Assembly: GCF_964204645.1 (NCBI RefSeq)
Contig: NC_134029.1
Location: forward strand, 965,501-1,025,500
Length of the DNA stretch: 60,000 nt
Direction of reading: 5' to 3'
DNA from: Tubulanus polymorphus
Taxonomy: Eukaryota; Nemertea; Palaeonemertea; Tubulaniformes; Tubulanidae
Of the stretch, positions 45,307-57,699 are shown one piece after another. A model generated the notes under the pieces. It saw only the letters and a list, made by a program, of their open reading frames with translations, made no database searches and had not been told where the DNA came from. Numbering within the stretch: position 1 is the stretch's first letter; every line of letters starts with the position of its first letter. A program made the position numbers and the translations under genes.

Positions 45307-47959
45307 CTTCGTACAGTGTATCGGCGAATCAATCAAATACACGTCAGTTTTTTTATCAGTGATGACTCGTTTAGAAACCTATGAAATCTGACGAGATAAG
45401 ATAGACAGACTGATCATCATCACCAACCATTACAGCAAAATCATTTTTAAATTTGTGATAAACCGAAAATGGGGAAAATATCAGTTTTAACTAAATATAG
45501 AATTTATAATGAGTGTGAGCTAGGCCCTGGGCAACTCGTTTTATCACCGTATAGCCTAGAGAGGGGAGGAGAGAGAGTTGATGTATGGATGGCGCCGAGG
45601 AGTTTGACATGATGACTGTTGACAGTTTGGTTACTGGACGGTAGAACTCGCTGGCTCCTACACAGATACCTCGGCGACGCTCAGGGATTATTAGTTTATC
45701 ATTCTTCCGCGCTTTAAGCTAAATTACACCGACGGGAAATCGATGATTGTTCGTTTCTGTATCTTGAACTGCCGTAGGGCGTTCACTTCTATATCCTTAA
45801 CATACCCTCACTGAGAGCGAGTGAGAGGGCACGACCTAACAGGCGTACAGTGCTTACCGCTACTCTGCGCCAACCTAGGACTGGTTTCTAGCTACCTCGT
45901 GACGCGCGAGGACCGATCACCTTACCACCTCGGCCCCGAAACCGCATAAATGCACAGGCTGACTCGCGTGTTATCGCGGTTTGTATTCAGATGTTTCATG
46001 AAGCCATGTTAGTACATGTATACCACCAAATACATAAAGAGATTCTTAATGTATTTTTGCTACCACGAACTACACGTGTTCATGTTCGCTAATCGCTTTT
46101 CTGAAAGATAACCATTCTCCTTTTTTTAAATAGAAAATATCCGGAATAAAGTTCTTAAAGCGTGAGTGAGATTTTCATCGTCGAATATTTAGGTATCATA
46201 ATACTGTTTGCGAGTCTCGGTCGGTTGTGTTCCGTCTCAGTTTAATCTGAACAAACATTATTAAAGGCTTGTGATCAGAAAAGCGGAATGAATTACACGA
46301 TGATTACCGAGAATGATTACCCGGACCATGTAATTATAACTGTCTCGTACATCCATCCACAGCACCACCGCCGCCACCGCCGCGGTTCCATCTGTTCAGA
46401 GCTTGTCTTTCGAAAATGTCAACATTTTTATTAAAACATTAAACGAAAGAAATGTCGTGACATTAATATTGTGAACGAGATTCTAACCGGTTTAATATCT
46501 ATAGCGAGTGACACTGTGACAATGTCTATATATACGTCTAATTTCAAGATTGAATAATTCCGAATAAATAAAACGGTGTTTCTCATGCACGATCTCGATG
46601 ACGGTTTATAATCAGTATATACGTCGTGGATTCATTATTTTTTGTCGCGTTTGTGTCGTCTATTTGTCAGAATTCTATAAACGACGGACGGACGAGTTGG
46701 AATGGAAGGCCCCGAGGCGGGCGGAGCGAACAATTTTCTGGTTTGATTCTCGTCTCTGCCGTCGCTAGTCTCGCGATTATTGTGAAGTCATTCGGTGAAA
46801 ATAGACTGTAATTTAGATCGCGATAACGATCAGAAAACGGCTCACTTTTCTTACACCCCGGTATCTCATCATACAACCCTCAATACCATCAAAGACTACC
46901 TAATGTTAGTCTGAAATCGTTACCTATTGTTTGGTGCGGGTTTGTCTCGGTTGTTAAGACGTTTTTAAAACTGTTTAGCCACAAGCGATAAACCAATCTA
47001 CTGATTTTATCTCTTAATCACGAATCTAGTTTTCCCATCAGACGAACGGTGTTTGTATTTAACCCATTCTCCGGTCAAGAGCGACTGAGTGAGAATTCCT
47101 CATTGGAATGTCTTTGACTCTGACTCTTCGATTCTTTATTACCATTCTATCAAGTTTTGCTCGTCCACACTTCTCAAGTGTTCAGAACTTCACCTTACAC
47201 ATTTTTTAATTGAAAATGAACTACGAACACCGGACATTAGACATGTGTACTGATCGTTCACACACTGAGATGTTGAATACCTGGCTGCAGTATGAACATG
47301 TCGTGTATAGTGTCATTACAGGTGCACTCATTCACTCAGCGCGTGTTACACTATGACATTTATTTTCCTGTCTCTCTCTTCATCTCGTCTGTGATGAGTT
47401 TTTTCTCGTTGTTAGTTAACGAGTTGTTCGCGTGTTGTAATTAGACTACTTTACTAATCAGTCGCGTGCTGTCCTCCATTCTCTCATTCTCTCCTCTCGC
47501 GATATTAACGACGTAGTATCTCGTGACCGATGAGAATTACTCAACTAAGAGACAGCTTCCCGTCTTATCACCCGCCACCTCGAGTATTGTACCGTCAGGT
47601 GCTGCCCCCTGTCACTTGTATTAAAATTACGAGCCGTGGGGTGACTCCGGTGATCATTGAGAAGTGTCAATTTCTGGTCACCTGTTCTGTCAAGTATTTC
47701 GCTCCGGATTTTTTTGCACTGAAATTTAGTCCAAATATTTCCACGAGCGATGACGCGGTGACGCGTGACTGTTGGTTCGAGTGGTGGATGTTGAATGGTG
47801 TTTTATTTCGGAAGGTTCTCGATGGATCAAACGTGTCCTCGCTGCGGTTTTATTGCTAATGGTCGTGACTCGAAATTTTATGATCAGGTCATAATTTAAT
47901 TCGTTTATGATCAACTTGTCAAAGAGAACAATGAATCGTGGTCGCGTGAACGTGATACT

Positions 47960-48115
47960 CTTACACTCTCTCTCTCCCTCTCTCTTCCTCCCTCTCTCTC
48001 CTCGCTCCCTCTCTATCTCCCCGATGCCTCTCTCCTCCCTCCCTCTCTCCTCGCTCCCTCTCTCATCTCTCTCTATCCTCCACATCCTTCTTCTCTCTTT
48101 AGTCTCTCTCTTCCC
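47960..48115. repeat. CT-rich microsatellite
   Basis: Interrupted TCTCTCCCTC units on the plus strand. Confidence 0.9.
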
Positions 48116-48669
48116 CCATCGTCTTTACCGCTTTCGGGTTCATGAACAAAAAAACATCTTTTCGATTTCCGAACGCATTTATTGTTGAAAAAATACTGTG
48201 TTTTTAATATTGAAATTTTCCTCATTTTAACCGAACATTCTATTACTCTATTCTACGCTGTGATATCTCGCAGAATTCCGTTACTTTTAGTCGATAAATT
48301 TGGGGATTCGTTTTTTTCGAAACCCTGCAGAAAATCACTGTGAATCTCCGAGACCTGCAGCCTGGATTCCTAGCTGTTTGTGAGATCGGATACAAATAAA
48401 TGTTTTACAAATGTGTGTGCAAATGTATGTGTACATACAGAACAACAGCTGTCTATAAAGAGAGGAGAGAGAGGAGAGAGGGGGTACTACCAGCAGCTGT
48501 CTTACTGTAATACTCTACCCTTTGATCTACTGTTTTAAACCCTATGTTACCATAGCAAAGCAAGATGACCCCATTGTATTAGATAAACAACTTAATTCCC
48601 TCCGGTGTGAATTTTGTATCTTTGTAAACAAGTAAATATATCTGTATCTCCGACCGTGTGTTAAACATT

Positions 48670-48776
48670 CAAATCAGGGACCAGTAACATGACTATTAAC
48701 GGGACTGGTTACAGGACCAGTTACAACCAGTAACAGGACCAGTTACAGGACCAGTAACAGGACCAGTTACAGACTG
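48670..48776. repeat. ACCAGTTACAGG tandem repeat
   Basis: About seven imperfect copies of GGACCAGTTACA / GGACCAGTAACA, 12 bp period. Confidence 0.85.
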
Positions 48777-50391
48777 AAATCGTGACCCCCAATCAACTGG
48801 TCATTTTTGTACCATTCCTCTGCAATCAACAACAAACAGCAGACGATCACGTTCTATACATGTAAACCTAGACTCCATCCACTGTTAAAACATTGGATAT
48901 GAACGTATTTTACCTCAAAAATGAAATCAAAAATTAAAACTGTTGAATCAGAGAATTCATTTAATGATATTCAGTAAGAAATGAACGGGTATATTGCGCG
49001 CAGTATTTAGTGGAGTGTTCGACTCTTTTAACTGCGTCATTCACGAAGTTTCGTTCATTTTAATCCATTTGTCTTACGCTTGTTGGTTAAGACAGTTTAC
49101 ACTCCGTTCTATCTAATGATTCTTGTAACTGCTATTTATAATTTATATCAACTATACTCGAGTTGTTACCTTTCAAAAAACCTGATAGATTATACCTAAC
49201 CTCGCTCTCCTCTCTACCGGTCCAGTAATTTATGATCTATCCATTAGGTTTTGAAGGGGAGAGTTATCCTGTAAAGTTTATTTAAAACAATGTTTTCGGT
49301 TGAGTTCTGAGGGCTGAAACAGGTCGGGTGATAAATCGACTGCATCTGGAATTTGTCAATTACTCCTTGGATTTAGAACTGCTCTATGCTTTAGGTGTCA
49401 ATGCTGCTGTAGTTGAAGTCAGGTATAGACTTTATAGAGAGTTCGGTGTGAATCAGTTCGGATTTATAACGATTCATTTGGATTATAACAAACCTAAAAT
49501 GTCGTCTCAATCAGGAATATTGTAATTATTTCATTCTGATAATGAATTGTAAGTTATAACAAAAATTCATTAAGACTTAATATGAATTTTTCTATTAAAC
49601 GAAAGAGGAATTCTGGAGTTCCGTAAAAGCGAGGTTCCTCTGTGTCGTGTATGATAATACTAGCATAAACTGTTTGAAATTTAATGACGATTTTAAAATG
49701 GCTTTTATCCAGATCGAAAAATGAAACCCGGCTTTCATCGTAAAAACGTGATCGCAAACAAAAGATGTCTGAAAGTTTACGACCGAAAATTGTGCATTAC
49801 AAAAACTTTGATATGAAAATCGGGTCCATTAAAACTGAGTAGATATGATATCTGTGCTCTCCTCACGGCAGCCATTCTTTCATCACTCTCTGATATCTCT
49901 ACCGATAAAATATATTTTATAGACCGACTTGCGATTGAAAGATACAATTTAAACGACTTAAACTTCCTACAAGTAATTTAGAACTTATTTATAAAAACAA
50001 TAATATTTTATATTTTCTGATATATATATGATTATCTTTTTTTACATAATTCTTTGTCGTCGACAATTTTTGACTAGAGGAAAAAAATTATGAGTTGAAA
50101 ATAAGAAAAGAAATATATTCCAAATCTCTAAAACCCTCCTCTTCAGGTATCTAGATTTCGGATAAAATTTACCTTTAATTTTGTCGCGTGATTTTAAAAT
50201 TCCGCCGCGCACTATTTTATAATCTGTTACAACACTTATTAAGCAGTTTAGTGTACATCGATTTAGTTACACCGAATAAATTGTACATGTACAACATTTA
50301 ATATTTAACCATATCCACGAATACATGTACATTGAAATAGTGTGTTTAATATTCCCCTTGTTAAATGCTCGTTGTGACAGTGTTTGATTCA

Positions 50392-51630
50392 CTATAATTT
50401 CTCCAAACATCTCGAATTTGTTAACAGTTCTCTCAGAATTCTCCACGTCTGTTTCGCCGCCGTGTCCATAGACGTCGTAGACTTGCCTTTAAATAAGTCT
50501 AAATTCGGTAGAAAATAATGCGGGCACCTGCGATTCTGAAGACACGAGATCAATTGTAATAGAATACCGTTAATACGATCGGCTAAACAAGTTTCTTCCC
50601 ACTCGATTTCTCGAGGATGTTTCTCGCATTCGTAGAGTAATAAAGTTTTCATGTGGTAACTAGTAATAGGTTGACCGGGGACGTCTAAATGACGATCGCG
50701 TAAAGCTTTTAAAATGCTCAGACATTTCTTACGACATCCGCCGTGCATCAGACGGTTCTCGGCGTCTATAAAACTGATGACCCAGGCGTCACCCTCGGCA
50801 GCCGACTGTTTATCTTTCATATAAATATTCTCTTTCGATAATAAGTTGAAACCTTCGCTTTTAACCTCGGCCACGTGGTTAGGATTGGGCCAGGGAATGT
50901 GAGGTACGGGCCAGTGTGCGGCGCTTCGAGGCCAGATACCCGAACATCTAAACGCCGGTGTGATCTGAACGATATATCTATCTCTGATTCTCAGTTTCAC
51001 TTCGCTCGTATCAGCGATCATTTTCACTATTTCTCTATAGCTACATTTATCGACGGCCTGCGCGACCAGGGTCTGAAACCGGGATCTGATTTTACGAGCT
51101 GATAGGTAACCGGACGCCGTTATAAACTCTACCCATAGCGACATTGACCGCTTACGACCGTCGCTCAGTTTGAGCACGGCGCATCCCGGAATTCCGCCGT
51201 CATCGACGAAATTAAAAACACCCATCTGATTCAAATATAGAACTACCTCGAACTCGGTCGGTGACAGTACGTCCATTCCTTCATAGCGACCGTTACAGTC
51301 GGATAGCGAACTGATAAACCTCGGTTCCTGCACCTCGACCTCTTTCAACACGTCCTGCACGATTTTACAAACTTCCCGTAAAGTTTTCTGTATCGCTCCG
51401 CGACGCGATTGAACTCGATCGGCGTAGAATTTATTCACTTGATATAAAAGTTTACCTTGCGACGCCATCATATCGGTTTTACAGGGAATATATGCGGATC
51501 CGTTGGTAACGCCGTTCACTCCGTTTTCGTACATGTCCGGCGGTGCTGTAGTAGTCGGACTATAGTATCCCCGTTCAGATAACTCTGAAGCCGTTTCCAT
51601 CATGTTTTCAGCTCGAAGTTTTAAAACCAC
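50392..51630 (-). CDS. MAB21L1: mab-21-like protein (MAB21L1/2 orthologue), intronless, nested in neurobeachin
   Basis: A MAB21-family developmental protein with a cGAS-like nucleotidyltransferase fold, needed for eye and neural development in vertebrates and sensory ray identity in worms. The frame is 412 codons. From Met54 (51471) it is exactly 359 residues, the length of human MAB21L1/2, and collinear: KEVEVQEPRFISSL, SPTEFEVVLYLNQMGVFNFV, LWVEFITASGYLSARKIRSR, HFFLPN-type end CPHYFLPNLDLFKGK, LEKL. The GS/EFE-type active-site acidic pair is Glu126 and Glu128. Arg104 matches MAB21L2 Arg51, changed in human eye malformation. The 53-residue N-terminal extension (Tyr/Pro/Asn-rich) may be untranslated leader. 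Single exon, as is usual for vertebrate MAB21L1/2. It lies antisense in neurobeachin intron 35. Confidence 0.97.
   Translation of the reverse strand: MVLKLRAENMMETASELSERGYYSPTTTAPPDMYENGVNGVTNGSAYIPCKTDMMASQGKLLYQVNKFYADRVQSRRGAIQKTLREVCKIVQDVLKEVEVQEPRFISSLSDCNGRYEGMDVLSPTEFEVVLYLNQMGVFNFVDDGGIPGCAVLKLSDGRKRSMSLWVEFITASGYLSARKIRSRFQTLVAQAVDKCSYREIVKMIADTSEVKLRIRDRYIVQITPAFRCSGIWPRSAAHWPVPHIPWPNPNHVAEVKSEGFNLLSKENIYMKDKQSAAEGDAWVISFIDAENRLMHGGCRKKCLSILKALRDRHLDVPGQPITSYHMKTLLLYECEKHPREIEWEETCLADRINGILLQLISCLQNRRCPHYFLPNLDLFKGKSTTSMDTAAKQTWRILRELLTNSRCLEKL
51472..51630 (-). other. Possible N-terminal extension or 5' leader of mab-21
   Basis: 53 in-frame codons upstream of the conserved start (MMASQGKLLYQ). 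It contains Met at positions 1, 10, 11 and 33 and a polar stretch SERGYYSPTTTAPPDMYENG not known in vertebrate homologues. Real translation from here is uncertain. Confidence 0.45.
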
Positions 51631-51984
51631 TGACTCGTAAAAAACGATCCTTGTAATAAAGAAACTCTTCTGTCAATCCTCAAAATAACCGGTTTGTTTA
51701 CTTGTCAAGAATATAATATCCGCAATGACTGTAGTTCATGACAGATGTTTTTGTGCTACGATTGTTCAATAGTGATTCGATCAAAAGCTCGCTAATTCTC
51801 AATGACGTGAACTGTCAGAAAATATAACTTGGCGTCCGAAGTGAAGATTCGTAACGACGAGTTTCAGTTTTACGCCGAGTTGGAAACTGGAACGAGCTTT
51901 GACTACGGAATCAACACCGGTTACTCTTACAGCTTTCAACGTGTGTTATTTCTGAACGCGGCGGCGGGTAATTCATCTCACCAG

Positions 51985-52110
51985 CTGCCAATCATCCGTC
52001 AACCGTAGCCAATCAGAGCGACGCGAGGCGTGTTCCGGTACCGCCCATCGTATTATCTTCTATTGAGAATGATATATAAAACCAGCAGCGCGAAATTCGG
52101 GTAATTTATG
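51985..52110. promoter_or_regulatory. Promoter-like CpG-rich block upstream of mab-21
   Basis: Two CCAAT boxes (51988-51992 and 52009-52013), a GC box in complement (CCGCCC, 52041-52046) and TATATAAA at 52073-52080 lie within 95 bp. The CCAAT-GC-TATA order fits plus-strand initiation near 52105, divergent from mab-21, but CCAAT and GC boxes work both ways. Confidence 0.45.
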
Positions 52111-52447
52111 GCGGTTGAAAAGTCTCCCGGGAATTAACGCTTCGAATGTAAAATTCGGCGATGAAATTAAACTTTTTACAAGTAGAAAAATAAACCGTTT
52201 TCACAGCGGTATATTTTCAAATTTTATCGAGAGTTTGGAATCCAGGATCCACTGAGACACAGTTGCGAGTTAGAACTATGGGTAAAAGACCCGAGTAGAC
52301 CCGCTATGGAAGAAGAGACCGTGTGAAATCTTTCTTGTCAAATTCACTTTTCCGATTCGTTTACAAGTTCAAAAGTCATGGCAACTGACACATTGTTGTC
52401 ATCACTTGCAGTTTCACTGTTTATCTGATAAGAGATAAGAGTGAAGT

Positions 52448-52458
52448 TGCGCCTGCGC
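52448..52458. promoter_or_regulatory. NRF1-like site
   Basis: TGCGCCTGCGC, identical to the site at 4521-4531 in the septin/neurobeachin promoter. Confidence 0.4.
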
Positions 52459-52668
52459 GTGGAGTCTCTGACCCTCTTTATAGAAAACACTTCCCGTGTA
52501 TTTTTGAACTGGTCATAAATAACGATTGATTACTGGAGGAATCTCTGTGTTCTATGCCACTCGTGCCACTACACGCCTGTTCTGTTTCTGTTCTGGATTT
52601 TAGTGTTGGATTCACGATTATTTCACGATTACCAAAGGGCGACTGGTGTCGTCCTGGTCACGTGTCGT

Positions 52669-52768
52669 TACGTCACAGGCGCTCGCGGATCTGTTTTAGT
52701 CAATGGACTGAACGGGATATCTGCGTGTTCTGTTACGTCATTCTGGCGCATGTACGTCATTCTGGCGC
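52669..52768. promoter_or_regulatory. Cluster of three TACGTCA (CRE/ATF-like) sites
   Basis: TACGTCA at 52669-52675, 52734-52740 and 52753-52759. The last two lie in a direct repeat, TACGTCATTCTGGCGC, with 19-bp spacing. About 1.1 kb upstream of mab-21. Confidence 0.45.
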
Positions 52769-52934
52769 GTGTTTGAAAATGTTCAGGAACAAACTAAAAT
52801 ACAATCTAATCATTCTCAGCGATCTAATCTATCTGGCTTTGTAGCTAAATCCGCAATAGTTTATTATTCGAGATCAAAATTCTAGTATTCTTTCAAATTT
52901 GATTTAGGGTACTGTTTTTGGGGTCCATGTGACA

Positions 52935-53100
52935 GAGGCATCCCTTGGGAGGAGGGGGAGAAGAGAGAGGGGAGGAAAGAGAGGGAGAGCTCGCGGGTAG
53001 TAGAGTGAGAGAAGAGAGAGAGGGGAGAGGGGGAGAGAGCTCGCGGGTAGTGGAGTGAGAGAGAGTGGGAGAGGGGAGGAGTGAGAGAGAGATGAAGAGA
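52935..53100. repeat. GA-rich repeat
   Basis: Purine-rich (GAGAGAGGGGAG) tract with a duplicated GAGCTCGCGGGTAGT segment. Confidence 0.9.
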
Positions 53101-55029
53101 AAGTCTATTTGTGATGTCTGGTTCAATTACTCATTTTGTCGTTTTGTCAAATTATTGTCAATTAGTCGCGGTAGACTGAGTAGACTGTAACACAGTGACT
53201 GGTCGAGTAGGAGAACAGTTATATTAACTTACACCGTTCACTAATGTGCTTACACAAATGGAAAATTACCTTCTATCACAAAGCACAACCGGAAGATAAG
53301 AATTGCACCGACACGACGAACTCTGAAACCGCTCGTATTTTCTTAACGCTGTCATGAATATTGTGAGCGCACTTGCACTGTCATCGGTCGTTCGTTTTCA
53401 AATATAAATTACTCGTGTGACCAGCAGAAACCACTGATCATAAATAATACAAATTGTATCTAGATAGAAATGTTACTGAAAACTAACTACGGGAGAAGAT
53501 TACTGATAGTGTTCCGGATAGGTTTAAGATTTTACAGGTGACTAAGGTTATTCCAGGCATTGATTCATTGTGTTGCAGAATGATCAATATATTTTTGTTT
53601 TTATGAATATCTATTGAAAAACCGATTGGATTCTTCCAATTTTGAGATGATTGATTTCGCCTGGGGTGTGGTGGTTGTATGTTTGTTTTTACTTCTGCTG
53701 CTGCTTGAGTCGTCACTACTACAGAGAGATATATGTGCCTTCGCCTGGTTTTAAGTGGGGCCCGGTACTGATGCTGCTGCTGCCCGGTAAAGAGATCTAT
53801 CGGGGTCGCTGCTGCTACCGCTGCTGATGCTGTGGTTATAGCTCATCACTGCCCAGTAGAGAGAGATCTATCTGTCTGATTCAGTCAGTTTCTGGTTCAG
53901 TGATGCCTGTAATAATGTCTTTATACACGGCGGATTCATCATTAACACTGAATGACTCTTGATCACTTCTCAATCTGAAACAAAGACTTCTGTATAATTA
54001 GTCTTTTTCATCGAACTCCACACGATTATTATGAGATTATTCGATGAAGCTCTACCCGACTCTAAAGTCTCTCGGGAATCTAACATCTACTGTATAATTT
54101 CACAGTGATGTAGTTTTAGGGTAAGAAGTGGCAGTTGATCGGTGATGTGCTTCCAAGCGTTACTTACTATACGTCAGTATCCCGAAGCAAATCCTCTCCG
54201 CCGGTGGATGAGATGACTCCAGATTCACCACATCAATCTGCAATGTTTGAACAGTCACTGGTTTTGAAACTGCCCACAGAGTTTATGGTTTCACAGCGGA
54301 CTATATATTATTTTCTGTCTCCTCGGGACTCATGTTTTCACTGCGGAATCAGGTTTTATAGGCCGAGGAGCTGTATCAGTCAATACTATGAACCATTTTC
54401 AAAATAACTTTGGAAATATCTCATAGAATCGAGTCGAAATGTCTCACTACTCTCTCAGTATATCTTCAGTATAGTGGATATTTTCTTCAACATCAGAGTT
54501 CTCCAACATCTCTCCCGCGTATGATTAATTTAGTTTTTTAGCTGCACCGGTCACACACACACTCACTCGATGTATGGTGTTTTATTGTCGGGGTATAAAT
54601 GTATTAGGATATAATTCAATAACATGTTCATTTGCTGCACGGCGTTGACTAATGTTATTGCCCGGAGAGACTCGATACTATCCACTGAACCTCTGTTCCT
54701 TTCAATGCGAGAAAGAATATAATTATTCCTTAGAGAACGAGTTTTATTGACTTCGTCGACGAGTAAAAATCAAATTGTGATTATTTCTGATCCGCGAATG
54801 CAAGAAATTCTGGTCTGGAAATGAAGATTAAGTTCACAAATTAGATAAAATGTTGGTGTACTGGGACCGCAGTTGTTCTATGATTGATCGTTCTCTATCA
54901 TGCGATCAAATGGTTACACATACATTTTACATGAGACTATTTTTTCGAAGCTAAGAATAAATTTGGTATTTTTTTTCAAAAGAGGGAAATTTATCCACCC
55001 AAAAAAGTATCTAAACCCTGGCTCTTATA

Positions 55030-55130
55030 GGTGAGTCATCCAAACTCCAGCTCCGACCGGGATTAGAACCTGGACCTGTCACCTGCCAGTCCACTACACT
55101 ACCCACCAGACCACTGAGCTGTAGTTGGTC
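55030..55130 (-). mobile_element. tRNA-derived SINE or tRNA pseudogene
   Basis: On the minus strand an A-box-like CAGCTCAGTGGTC (from 55122) is followed about 40 bp on by the B-box-like GGTTCTAATCC (55070-55060), spaced as in a tRNA. No matching acceptor stem was found, so it is not a functional tRNA gene. Confidence 0.55.
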
Positions 55131-55262
55131 TGGTCAGTGTGGTGACTGGTAACCAGTCAGGAATGGTGACTGGTGCTCAGTCAGGTGTGTTGACTGGTGC
55201 TCAGTCAGGTGTGGTGACTGGTGCTCAGTCAGGTGTGGCGACTGGTAACCAGTCAGGTGTGC
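55130..55262. repeat. 24-bp tandem repeat, about 5 copies
   Basis: Unit GGTGACTGGTGCTCAGTCAGGTGT, directly beside the SINE-like piece. Confidence 0.9.
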
Positions 55263-57021
55263 AGACTGCATTCACTGACAATGACTACCCTATGATTCTC
55301 TGATTTTATGAGTTTCCAGATCTCCGAAATATTTCATATTTCCAAATTATGGACTCCAAAAATGTTTTAATAATCAAAATGGTCGAGAATCAATCAATCA
55401 AAACACAGTATAAAGTCGTTTCCTGCTCCCGAACACGACGAGACTGTGATATAGAAGAGGCCTGCAGTCACCACCTGCTTCTCTTCCATTGTCTTTAACT
55501 ATCTTTTAATATCAGTGAATTGATAAGTAATGTTCGCAATTCAGCCTTCAATTAAAGTTTCGATGATGATGCACCTGTCTTTATTGTGCTGTATCTATCC
55601 ATCTTGTGAAGATTTATGTAATATACTGCCGGTTTATGACGGGGCTAATGTAACTAATCCATGTCTGTCATGCAAAATATTGATAAGAAACTCAGCGCTC
55701 GATCAGCGCTCGCTGTGTATAAACTCATCATCAATTCACTGCAGATCATATTGTTTTTCTGATCTATAAATCTTGATTTTAAACACACGGCAAAATCTTG
55801 ATAATTGTCGGGATTTTTTTTGTAATAAATACAGAGAATTATTACTTGTTATCCGCTGATATCTTCACTTGAATTCTTCGCACAAGTGTCAGAGAACTAA
55901 ACAAGTTTATCTCTGACATCGGACTGAGTTCATAGATTTTAACTTTCTCGACTCAAATATGATCTCAACTCACAACATTGAAACTACAGATTGAGGAGTG
56001 TCCCGAGGTCTAGCTTCCGAAAGATCGGGGACTCTTGTGACAGGCTGTACAGCAGGGTACAGATGACGGAATGAAAACATTTATTACGAGAATTAAAGTT
56101 GGTCATCAAAGATCCCTGAAACGAAGAGTTGGGCATCAGCGGGGTTCACCATCGAATAAAATTCCATATAAGCCACAAATAGAATCAGATGTCTCTAACT
56201 GACACTAGCATTCTGCTACAGTCTTATCTTCGACAAGAATCTCAGTTCAGTCATCCAGTTATTAGTGGAGCTTTTGTTGTCATATTAGCCGGGTTGTCTC
56301 TGGATGACAGAAGCCATTGCGGTGCCTGAATACAGGGCTCTAATTTAATTATCATACAGAAGCTTTATCGAGCAATTACAGCTATATCTGTGATGTCTAG
56401 TTTAATAATTCCACTGCAGTTATTATTATCATGGCCGCTTTCTGGCTTCTGATTGTAAAAAGCAGACATTCATTAATATTCCATCAGTAACTAATCAAAC
56501 CGCGACCGTACATTACAGAAGAATCATCAATATTGATTCATCATCAGCTTCAACTCAAACAAATTGATCGTAGATTGGTTCCTCACTGAGAGCCACCGCT
56601 GCCTCACAGAACCTCAGATAGAATTCCATTGTTCTTTAGAAGTGGAAAGTCACCTGGAAAAATCATTATCGGGTTGAGTTATTCTTACAGACATTTTTGA
56701 TCTAGGTCCTGTGATGCCAGTAGCGCATTGATATAACACCTGTCTAAGGACAGCTTAGTTCTACAGCCATTCTTACAACTTGATAGATATTCTTGATATT
56801 CAAGTCCTCTTGTAGGTTTCAACTGGGCCCTGATTTTTAGAAATATTCTCTGGCTTCCAATGAGAATATACTGAATCTCTCTCATAACTGACTCATCACT
56901 GACTGACTGCAGCTTACTGATGCGTTCAACAAAATCATGATGCATTATTTCACATTATCATCAATAATTTAACATTACTAAAAACCCTATCACAACAATC
57001 GATCATTCTATAAGCACTGAT

Positions 57022-57402
57022 AACCCCTATCACCAATCCATCCACCAGTCCCTATCTAAATAAAACCCTATCACCAATCCATCCACCAGTCCCTATCTAA
57101 ATAAAACCCTATCACCAATCCATCCACCAGTCCCTATCTAAATAAAACCCTATCACCAATCCATCCACCAGTCCCTATCTAAATAAAACCCTATCACCAA
57201 TCCATCCAGCAGTCCCTATCTAAATAAAACCCTATCACCAATCCATCCAGCAGTCCCTATCTAAATAAAACCCTATCACCAATCCATCCACCAGTCCCTA
57301 TCTAAATAAAACCCTATCACCAATCCATCCACCAGTCCCTATCTAAATAAAACCCTATCACCAATCCATCCACCAGTCCCTATCTAAATAAAACCCCATC
57401 AC
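57022..57402. repeat. 41-bp minisatellite, about 9 copies
   Basis: Unit CCCTATCACCAATCCATCCA plus CCAGTCCCTATCTAAATAAAA, nearly identical copies. Confidence 0.96.
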
Positions 57403-57678
57403 CCCAATACGGTCACTAGAAACACATCTAACCTCACAAAAATAAGTTGTGATGGCCTGCAGTGCTCTGACACTCCTCTCAATCTCCTCTCTCTGTTCTC
57501 TCTCTCTCTTTCTCCTCTGTGGTGACAGACGCTTTGCTCACGTTGTTCAGTTGTTATCGTTAATCAGATTTATTTCCTATAAAAGCTTTCAGTAAAAGTA
57601 GCTGATGATATGATTATTTCATAAAACAGTCTGCCCTGCAGCTACTATCACGCGCTTTCCACAATATCTAGAGTTACC

Positions 57679-57699
57679 GGGGGGGGGGGGGGGGGGGGG
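57679..57699. repeat. Poly-G run (21)
   Basis: Homopolymer of 21 G; its length is likely uncertain in any assembly. Confidence 0.9.

Larger units (their letters stand above)
42045..50391 (+). other. Neurobeachin intron 35, part upstream of mab-21
   Basis: 8.3 kb with no neurobeachin exon or other gene recognised on either strand. Holds the MITE at 42187, an inverted copy of the TTAGGG-type repeat at 42600-42785, a CAG run at 44797-44840, G runs at 45060-45070 and 45291-45306, CT tracts at 47960-48115, and an ACCAGTTACAGG repeat at 48670-48776. It may hold mab-21 control elements, which cannot be seen directly. Confidence 0.7.

Noticed and set aside
49328-49525. 65-codon plus-strand frame near mab-21
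   Set aside because: No family resemblance, no splice sites of note, and length compatible with chance in this base composition.
52554-52844. 96-codon plus-strand frame beyond mab-21
   Set aside because: No recognisable domain, atypical composition and no splice evidence; it overlaps the CRE-like cluster.
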